NCBI GenBank assembly: GCA_020629995.1
Contig: JAHDCH010000065.1
Coordinates: 1-11,894, forward strand
DNA from: Pseudaestuariivita sp.
GTDB lineage: Bacteria > Pseudomonadota > Alphaproteobacteria > Rhodobacterales > Rhodobacteraceae
DNA: 11,894 nucleotides
Reading direction: 5' to 3'
The translations under genes were made by a program, and so were the position numbers. Of this stretch, positions 7,426-11,894 are shown one piece after another; position 1 is the stretch's first letter; every line of letters starts with the position of its first letter. The notes beneath the pieces are model-generated. The model searched no databases, was not told where the DNA came from, and saw nothing but the letters and a program-made list of their open reading frames with translations.

Positions 7426-7553
7426 GCGTAATCCCTCGCCGCAAATAACTCATGTGCGCTGGGGCATAGTTTTTATGGCTTAATGCGGGATGTACCCTTT
7501 GCCGCGCGGCCCCGGCGAAATATCTAAAATGCGTATGTTCTTCCCCAACACTG
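7426..7553. promoter_or_regulatory. Divergent control region, RTX operon / repair operon
   Basis: The 128 bases between two divergent starts hold an AT-rich island (about 7475-7492) in otherwise GC-rich DNA. It contains a short inverted repeat CATA/TATG (7475-7478 and 7484-7487) next to a T-run. Toward the helicase, TAAAAT (7525-7530) is a good -10-like hexamer about 24 bases before the GTG start; a TTGCCG at 7499-7504 would serve as -35 only with a non-ideal 20-base spacer. Toward the RTX gene, GAGGG (7433-7437) is a good ribosome site, but I could not fix a -35/-10 pair. A perfect GCCGCGCGGC palindrome lies at 7501-7510. Confidence 0.45.
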
Positions 7554-10001
7554 GTGCCGCACCCCGTGATCCCTGCCCTTCCTCCATCGCTGGACACCTG
7601 GTTTGCCGGGCGCGGCTGGTCGCTGCACCCGCACCAGACCGAGATGCTGGCGCGCGCGTCGGCACCTTCGCTGATGCTGGTTGCGCCCACCGGGGGCGGC
7701 AAGACGCTGGCCGGGTTCCTGCCGTCGCTGGCCGAGCTGGCGGATGGCACGCATCAAGGGCTGCACACGCTCTATGTCTCACCGCTCAAGGCGCTGGCGG
7801 CTGACATCAAGCGCAACCTGCGCACCCCCGTCGAAGAGGCGGGCCTGCCTATCCGCATCGACGACCGCACCGGCGACACCCCCGCCAGCCGCAAGAAGGC
7901 GCAGCGCGCCGACCCGCCGCACATCCTGTTGACGACGCCTGAGTCTCTGGCCCTTCTGGTCAGCTACGAGGACGCTCCGCGCATGTTCGCCGGGCTGAAG
8001 CGCGTGATCATCGACGAGATTCACGCTTTGGACGAATCCAAGCGTGGCGATCAGCTGATGCTGGCCCTGTCGCGCCTTCAGGCCCTGTGCCCCGGCCTGC
8101 GCCGCGTTGGCCTCTCGGCCACCGTCGAAGACCCCGAACGCATCGCCCGCACCCTCGCCCGGCACCCCGACCCCTGCGAAATCCTCTATGCCGACCCCGG
8201 CCCGCGCCCCGACATCACGATGCTCGAAACGCCCGAAGCGCCCCCTTGGGCGGGCGGCGGCGCGGCTTATGCGATCCCCGCAGTGCTCGACCAGGTGCGG
8301 CAGCACAAGACGACGCTGATCTTTCACAACACCCGTGCGCAGGCCGAGCTGTTCTTTCACAACCTGTGGCTTGCCAACGAGGGTGACCTGCCCATCGGCA
8401 TCCACCACGGCTCGCTCGACCGGGCGCAGCGTGAAAAGGTCGAGGCCGCGATGGTGCGCGGTGATCTGCGTGCCATCGTCTGTACCGGATCGCTCGATCT
8501 GGGGATCGACTGGGGTGATGTGGACCTTGTGATTCAGATCGGCGCGCCCAAGAACGTCAAACGTCTGATCCAGCGCATTGGCCGCGCCAACCACCGCTAC
8601 AACGCGCCGTCCAAGGCTCTGCTCGTGCCCGCCAACCGGTTCGAGATCGTGGAATGCGTCGCCGCTCTGGAAGCGGCCTATGAAAACGACCTCGACGGCG
8701 ATCCCCCCGGCCCCGGCCCCCTCGACGTGCTGTGCCAGCATATCCTGATCGCCGCTTGTGCCGGTCCATTTTCGGCCGACGCCCTCTATGACGAAGTCCG
8801 CTCTGCCGGACGGTACCAGGGCCTGACCCGCGCCGAGTTCGACGATTGCCTCGAGTTCTGCGCCACCGGCGGCTACGCCCTGCGCGCCTATGACAAGTGG
8901 CAGCGCCTGCTGGAACGGGACGGGATGTGGCAGCTGCGCGACCCCCGCTCCGCCCGCCGCATCCGCATGAACATCGGCACCATTCAGGACACCGACACTC
9001 TCAAGGTGCGCATGCGCGGGCGGGGCAAACCGCTGGGCGAGATCGAAGAAGGCTTTGCCGCCACGCTCACCCCCGGTGACACGTTCCTGATTGGCGGACA
9101 GGTGGTGCGCTATGAAGGCCTGCGCGAGCTGACCGTCGAGGTCACGCGCCGCTCGGGCACCAAGCCCAAGATCGCCACGTTCATGGGCACCAAATTCGCC
9201 ACCTCGACCCAGCTGTCGCATCGCATATTGCGTATGTTCCAACAGGACGACTGGCCCGAGCTTCCCGGCCATACCCGCGACTGGCTTGCCCTTCAGCGCC
9301 AGGTCTCGCGCCTGCCCGAACCGGGACGCCTGTTGATCGAGAGCTTTCCCCATGACGGACGTGCGCAGCTGGTCGTTTACGGCTTTGCCGGGCGCAACGC
9401 TATGCAGACTTTGGGCCTTCTGCTCACCAAACGGATGGAGGAGATGGGCCTTGCCCCCATGGGCTTTGTCGCCACCGATTACGCCGTCCTGATCTGGGGC
9501 CTCGATGCTGTGCATGACCCGACGCCGCTCTTTGATATCGCAGCGCTCGAAGCGGGCCTCGACAACTGGCTTGCCGGGAATGCCGTGATGAAGCGCACCT
9601 TCCGCGCCTCGGCCACCATCGCCGGCCTGATCGAACGCCGCCTGCCCGGATCGGAAAAGACGGGCCGCCAGGCGACCTTTTCGTCTGACATCCTCTATGA
9701 CACTTTGCACAAATACGATCCCGATCACCTCCTTATGCGTGTCACCCGAACCGAAGCCATGCGCGGCCTCGTCGACTTTTCCCGCATCCGCGAGATGTGC
9801 GCCCGGGTTGGCGACCGGATCGACCTGATCGAGCCGGGCCGCATCACCCCTCTCTCTGCGCCCCTGTTCCTCGAACCCGGCCGGGTGCCCGTTGCGGGCC
9901 TTGCCAACGAACGCCTCCTCGCCGAAGAAGCTGCGCGGATCCTCTCCGACGCCGGCCTCGACCCGGCCCCGCCCAAACCTCAATGGCGCGTCGGCTGGTA
10001 A
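7554..10001 (+). CDS. Ligase-associated Lhr-type DEXH-box helicase
   Basis: 815 residues, the usual size of the helicase in the 'ligase-associated DNA damage response' set. Superfamily 2 motifs appear in order: I APTGGGKT (44-51), II DEIH (154-157), III SAT (188-190), IV around FHNTRAQAE, V TGSLDLGIDWGDVDLVIQ (311-328) and VI QRIGRANHR (340-348). A long Lhr-type C-terminal part follows, which in the family holds a winged helix and further domains. It should translocate on and unwind DNA during repair. GTG at 7554 is taken as start; GTG at 7566 is an alternative that would leave MIPALPPSLDTWF. Neither has a clear Shine-Dalgarno site. pdeM follows on the same strand after 72 bases. The ATP-dependent ligase and exonuclease that usually sit upstream are absent; the RTX operon is there instead. 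Confidence 0.93.
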   Translation: MPHPVIPALPPSLDTWFAGRGWSLHPHQTEMLARASAPSLMLVAPTGGGKTLAGFLPSLAELADGTHQGLHTLYVSPLKALAADIKRNLRTPVEEAGLPIRIDDRTGDTPASRKKAQRADPPHILLTTPESLALLVSYEDAPRMFAGLKRVIIDEIHALDESKRGDQLMLALSRLQALCPGLRRVGLSATVEDPERIARTLARHPDPCEILYADPGPRPDITMLETPEAPPWAGGGAAYAIPAVLDQVRQHKTTLIFHNTRAQAELFFHNLWLANEGDLPIGIHHGSLDRAQREKVEAAMVRGDLRAIVCTGSLDLGIDWGDVDLVIQIGAPKNVKRLIQRIGRANHRYNAPSKALLVPANRFEIVECVAALEAAYENDLDGDPPGPGPLDVLCQHILIAACAGPFSADALYDEVRSAGRYQGLTRAEFDDCLEFCATGGYALRAYDKWQRLLERDGMWQLRDPRSARRIRMNIGTIQDTDTLKVRMRGRGKPLGEIEEGFAATLTPGDTFLIGGQVVRYEGLRELTVEVTRRSGTKPKIATFMGTKFATSTQLSHRILRMFQQDDWPELPGHTRDWLALQRQVSRLPEPGRLLIESFPHDGRAQLVVYGFAGRNAMQTLGLLLTKRMEEMGLAPMGFVATDYAVLIWGLDAVHDPTPLFDIAALEAGLDNWLAGNAVMKRTFRASATIAGLIERRLPGSEKTGRQATFSSDILYDTLHKYDPDHLLMRVTRTEAMRGLVDFSRIREMCARVGDRIDLIEPGRITPLSAPLFLEPGRVPVAGLANERLLAEEAARILSDAGLDPAPPKPQWRVGW

Positions 10002-10053
10002 CCCGCGAGGCACGCACGCCAGGGCGGGACGAGCCGCTTGCACCCGCGCTCAA

Positions 10054-10068
10054 GTTCCTGTTTTGTAC
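10054..10068 (+). promoter_or_regulatory. Candidate LexA (SOS) site before pdeM
   Basis: GTTC (10054-10057), a 7-base spacer CTGTTTT, then GTAC (10065-10068). The alphaproteobacterial LexA operator is the direct repeat GTTC-N7-GTTC, so this differs at a single base of the eight conserved positions, and the T-rich right half of the spacer fits the usual pattern. It ends 5 bases before the pdeM ATG. A TTGCAC at 10038-10043 could be a -35, with a weak -10 overlapping the site. Location and function fit SOS control, but one mismatch makes this tentative. Confidence 0.4.
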
Positions 10069-10073
10069 CCGCC

Positions 10074-10745
10074 ATGAGCAGCCTCGACTTCCCCTTCTGC
10101 GGCACAACCCTCACCGCGCGTCCCACCGGCGCTCTGTGGTGGAGTTCCGAACGCCTGCTCACCGTCTCGGACCTGCATTTTGGCAAATCCGAACGGCATG
10201 CCCGGCGCTCGGGCATCATGCTGCCCCCGTACGAGATCGACGACACGCTCGCCCGGCTCGAAGCTGACATCTCCGCCACCGATCCCGCCTTGGTGATCTG
10301 CCTCGGCGACAGCTTTGATGACCTCGCCGCCCAATCCGCCTTGACCCCGTCGCATATTGCCCGCCTCACCGCGCTTCAGGCCGGTCGCCAGTGGATCTGG
10401 ATCGAGGGCAACCATGATCCCGGCCCCCTCGCCGTTGGCGGCACGCACAAGGCCGAACATACGGCCAGTCCTCTGACCTTCCGCCATATCGCCACCCCTG
10501 CCCGCGCCGAAATTTCCGGGCACTACCATCCAAAGGCCGCCATCCAAACCCGCGCCCGCACCGTCACGCGCCCCTGCTTTCTTGTTGATGCCGCCCGTGT
10601 GATCCTGCCGTCCTACGGCACCTATACCGGCGGCCTGCGCAGCGATGACCAGACCCTCTCCCGCCTGATGGCCGCGGATGCCCGGGCCATCCTCACAGGC
10701 CCCCGTGCCCTCGCCTTTCCCATGCCGCGCTATCTGGATGCCTGA
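10074..10745 (+). CDS. pdeM: Ligase-associated DNA damage response endonuclease PdeM
   Basis: 223 residues of the calcineurin-like metallophosphoesterase fold. Metal-binding motifs are all present: D33-x-H35 in TVSDLHFGKSER, GDSFDD (78-83), GNHD (112-115) and GHYH (149-152). The segments ALWWSSERLLTVSDLHFGKSERH and LGDSFDD match the PdeM family. It is expected to act as a two-metal nuclease or phosphodiesterase alongside the upstream helicase in DNA repair. ATG at 10074 was chosen because it places the conserved N-terminus correctly; an in-frame TTG at 10038 would add 12 residues unlike the family. No clear Shine-Dalgarno site precedes it. The last 8 bases overlap the start of the thioesterase gene, so the two are co-translated. 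Confidence 0.9.
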   Translation: MSSLDFPFCGTTLTARPTGALWWSSERLLTVSDLHFGKSERHARRSGIMLPPYEIDDTLARLEADISATDPALVICLGDSFDDLAAQSALTPSHIARLTALQAGRQWIWIEGNHDPGPLAVGGTHKAEHTASPLTFRHIATPARAEISGHYHPKAAIQTRARTVTRPCFLVDAARVILPSYGTYTGGLRSDDQTLSRLMAADARAILTGPRALAFPMPRYLDA

Positions 10746-11160
10746 GACTCTCGATCACAAAATCCGGGCCAGCTTTGCCCGCCAGTCTTTGATGGACACA
10801 TTCGGCGCCCGGATCGACAGCATCGGCTCGGGCATTGTGACCCTTTCCGCTCCAATCCTTCCGCTGGCCCTGCAACAGCACGGTTATGCTCATGCTGGGC
10901 TGACATTTTCCCTGGCCGACAGCGCCGCGGGCTATGCGGCCCTGACCCTCATGCCGCCCGAGGCCGAGGTCCTGACCGCCGAGATCAAGATCAACCTTCT
11001 CGCCCCCGCCTCGGGCGACCGGCTCGAGGCCGTGGGCCGGGTCATCAAACCCGGGCGCCGCCTTGTGATCGTGCAATCCGACGTCTATGCCATCACCGGC
11101 AGCTCCCGCCGCCATGTTGCCATCGCCCAGGGCACGATGGTCCCCGTCACTCCGTCCTAG
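10738..11160 (+). CDS. PaaI-like hotdog-fold thioesterase
   Basis: 140 residues, the normal length of PaaI/YdiI-type acyl-CoA thioesterases. The motif HGYAHAGLTFSLADSAAGYAAL (from residue 48) corresponds to the HGG...ADxxxGxA signature; D61 lies where PaaI has its catalytic aspartate. The second half (LTAEIKINLLAPASGDRLEA... RRLVIVQSDVY) gives the central hotdog strands. The protein should hydrolyse small or aromatic acyl-CoA thioesters in the cytosol; the exact substrate cannot be read from sequence. ATG at 10738 overlaps the pdeM stop (10743-10745) and gives the natural family start; an upstream in-frame ATG at 10678 lies well inside pdeM and is rejected. Its stop shares bases with the stop of the opposing CDGSH gene. 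Why it follows repair genes is unknown; operon position need not mean shared function. Confidence 0.88.
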   Translation: MPETLDHKIRASFARQSLMDTFGARIDSIGSGIVTLSAPILPLALQQHGYAHAGLTFSLADSAAGYAALTLMPPEAEVLTAEIKINLLAPASGDRLEAVGRVIKPGRRLVIVQSDVYAITGSSRRHVAIAQGTMVPVTPS

Positions 11161-11792
11161 GGCGCGTCCTCAAATCCAATGTCCTTGTGCGACCCGTCGC
11201 AGAACGGCTTGGTCTTCGACGCGCCACAGCGGCACAAAAAAGCCCTTTGCCCCCGCGCAATCCTGTGCCCCGTCCCGCTCGTGATCTCGTGCGCGCCATC
11301 CAGCTTCAGCGGCCCGTCCTTGATCCTCTGCACCGCGACCTGCCCGCTCCCATCCGGTTCTGCATCCTTTGCCTCGGGCCTTGGCTCTCCGGTCGCCTCG
11401 AACCTGGCCTCGACATGCGCATAATCGCAAAAGGGCTTGTTCTTTGACTTGCCACACCGGCACAGCGTCGCCCTCCGGCACGCGGCACCCTCGATTTCCA
11501 GGTCGCCCTGCACAGCCAGCGGCCCGTTTTCCAGAACAGTCACCCGGTTTATGCCGGCCGCCGCCTCCTCCGCGCCCCCATCCAGCCGTTCAAAGCTCAA
11601 AGCGCCCGATGGACACGTCCGGATCATCGCCGCGATTTCTTCGGGATGCGCTGCGTCGGGATCGACCCAGGGGCGCTTGCGCGGGTCAAACACCTCCGGC
11701 AGTTTCAAAAAGCAGTTCCGCGCGTGAATGCACCGCGCCATGTCGAATGAAACCTCGATCGCCTCTCCGCGATAGCTGCGTGCCTTGCCCAT
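11157..11792 (-). CDS. Fer4_19 plus double-CDGSH iron-sulfur protein
   Basis: 211 residues with three iron-sulfur-type segments. Residues 11-70 look like a divergent mono-cluster ferredoxin domain (Fer4_19-like) with C21, C27 and C60 in CPSGAL. Then come two mitoNEET-like motifs: C111-x-C113 ... C122-D-Y-A-H126, and C187-x-C189 ... C198-D-G-S-H202. Each has the C-x-C-G-x-S-x-x-K-P-F-C layout, whose three Cys and one His hold a [2Fe-2S] cluster. The first reads CDYAH instead of CDGSH but keeps the ligands. The likely role is cytosolic cluster binding, redox or electron transfer; no partner is visible. ATG at 11790-11792 has a strong ribosome site, GGGGAGG, 6 bases upstream. A 10-base inverted repeat overlaps this start. 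The gene is monocistronic in the window and convergent with the thioesterase. Confidence 0.92.
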   Translation of the reverse strand: MGKARSYRGEAIEVSFDMARCIHARNCFLKLPEVFDPRKRPWVDPDAAHPEEIAAMIRTCPSGALSFERLDGGAEEAAAGINRVTVLENGPLAVQGDLEIEGAACRRATLCRCGKSKNKPFCDYAHVEARFEATGEPRPEAKDAEPDGSGQVAVQRIKDGPLKLDGAHEITSGTGHRIARGQRAFLCRCGASKTKPFCDGSHKDIGFEDAP

Positions 11793-11827
11793 GTGGAACC
11801 TCCCCTTCTGGCTCCAGCATGGGCAAG
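11784..11827 (-). repeat. Inverted repeat enclosing ribosome site, covering start codon
   Basis: CTTGCCCATG (11784-11793) and CATGGGCAAG (11818-11827) are exact 10-base reverse complements, 24 bases apart. On the CDGSH transcript the 3' arm contains the AUG at 11790-11792, and the loop contains the GGGGAGG ribosome site (11799-11805). If transcribed in full, the stem would pair the start codon. It could be a translational switch, a DNA-level operator, or chance. Confidence 0.5.
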
Positions 11828-11894
11828 CCTTTTGTCAGGTCAAGCGGTAAGCCCCTCTGGCTCCTTGAGGCCGTTTGCGCGGCAGCATGCCGTG
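11793..11894. other. Upstream region of the CDGSH gene, no gene seen
   Basis: These 102 bases contain the ribosome site and the upstream arm of the inverted repeat. On the minus strand a TTGACC (11838-11843 on +) could serve as a -35, but the hexamer 17 bases downstream, ATGCTG, is a poor -10. No open frame in the remaining sequence looks like a gene, though the window ends before this can be settled. Confidence 0.4.

Noticed and set aside
7779..10043. Long open frame (about 750 codons) on the - strand opposite the helicase
   Set aside because: The + strand carries all SF2 helicase motifs in order; the antisense product has no recognisable domain and is typical high-GC shadow coding.
10038..10073. 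Upstream TTG start for PdeM and ATG at 10678 for the thioesterase
   Set aside because: Both add N-terminal residues that do not look like the families; the ATGs at 10074 and 10738 give the expected starts.
11815..11843. TTGACC element as a MerR-family (CueR/HmrR-like) promoter for the CDGSH gene
   Set aside because: The spacer lacks the expected dyad and no acceptable -10 lies 17-20 bases away.

Overview
The window looks like chromosomal DNA from an alphaproteobacterium, most likely a Rhodobacteraceae (roseobacter-type) genome. The sequence is GC-rich with strong G/C bias at third codon positions. It has a PrsD/PrsE-style type I secretion operon without a local outer-membrane gene, a Lhr-type helicase next to PdeM, and a GTTC-N7-GTTC-like (alphaproteobacterial LexA type) site. 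No rRNA, tRNA, CRISPR or insertion sequence is visible. Taxonomy is an inference from gene content and style.

Layout. (1) 1-677, + strand: the C-terminal part of an AAA+ ATPase whose start lies outside the window. (2) 678-770: a convergent gap packed with hairpins, including a perfect 8-bp-arm palindrome that looks like a dispersed alphaproteobacterial element. (3) 771-7425, - strand, read right to left: a type I secretion operon. A 1071-residue RTX protein is followed by an inner-membrane ABC exporter and an HlyD-type adaptor. The RTX gene is separated from the exporter by a 76-base spacer holding a strong hairpin; exporter and adaptor are 3 bases apart. The RTX protein alternates Ca-binding RTX blocks with two jelly-roll-like modules and one propeller-like module. 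The exporter carries about 140 extra residues after its ABC domain. (4) 7426-7553: divergent control region. (5) 7554-11160, + strand: a ligase-associated Lhr-type helicase, the PdeM phosphoesterase/endonuclease, and a PaaI-like hotdog thioesterase whose start overlaps the pdeM stop. The ligase and exonuclease that usually accompany the first two are not next to them here. (6) 11157-11792, - strand: a three-domain iron-sulfur protein (Fer4_19-like plus two CDGSH-type motifs). It converges on the thioesterase so tightly that both stop codons share one CTAG. (7) 11793-11894: its upstream region, cut by the window edge.

How the genes fit together: the RTX protein is the probable dedicated substrate of the ABC/HlyD pair and would leave the cell through a TolC-like channel encoded elsewhere. 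The helicase and PdeM belong to a DNA-damage repair set. The best candidates for new biology are the unexplained C-terminal domain of the exporter, the mosaic architecture of its substrate, a possible LexA site inside the repair operon, and an inverted repeat that buries the start codon of the CDGSH gene.
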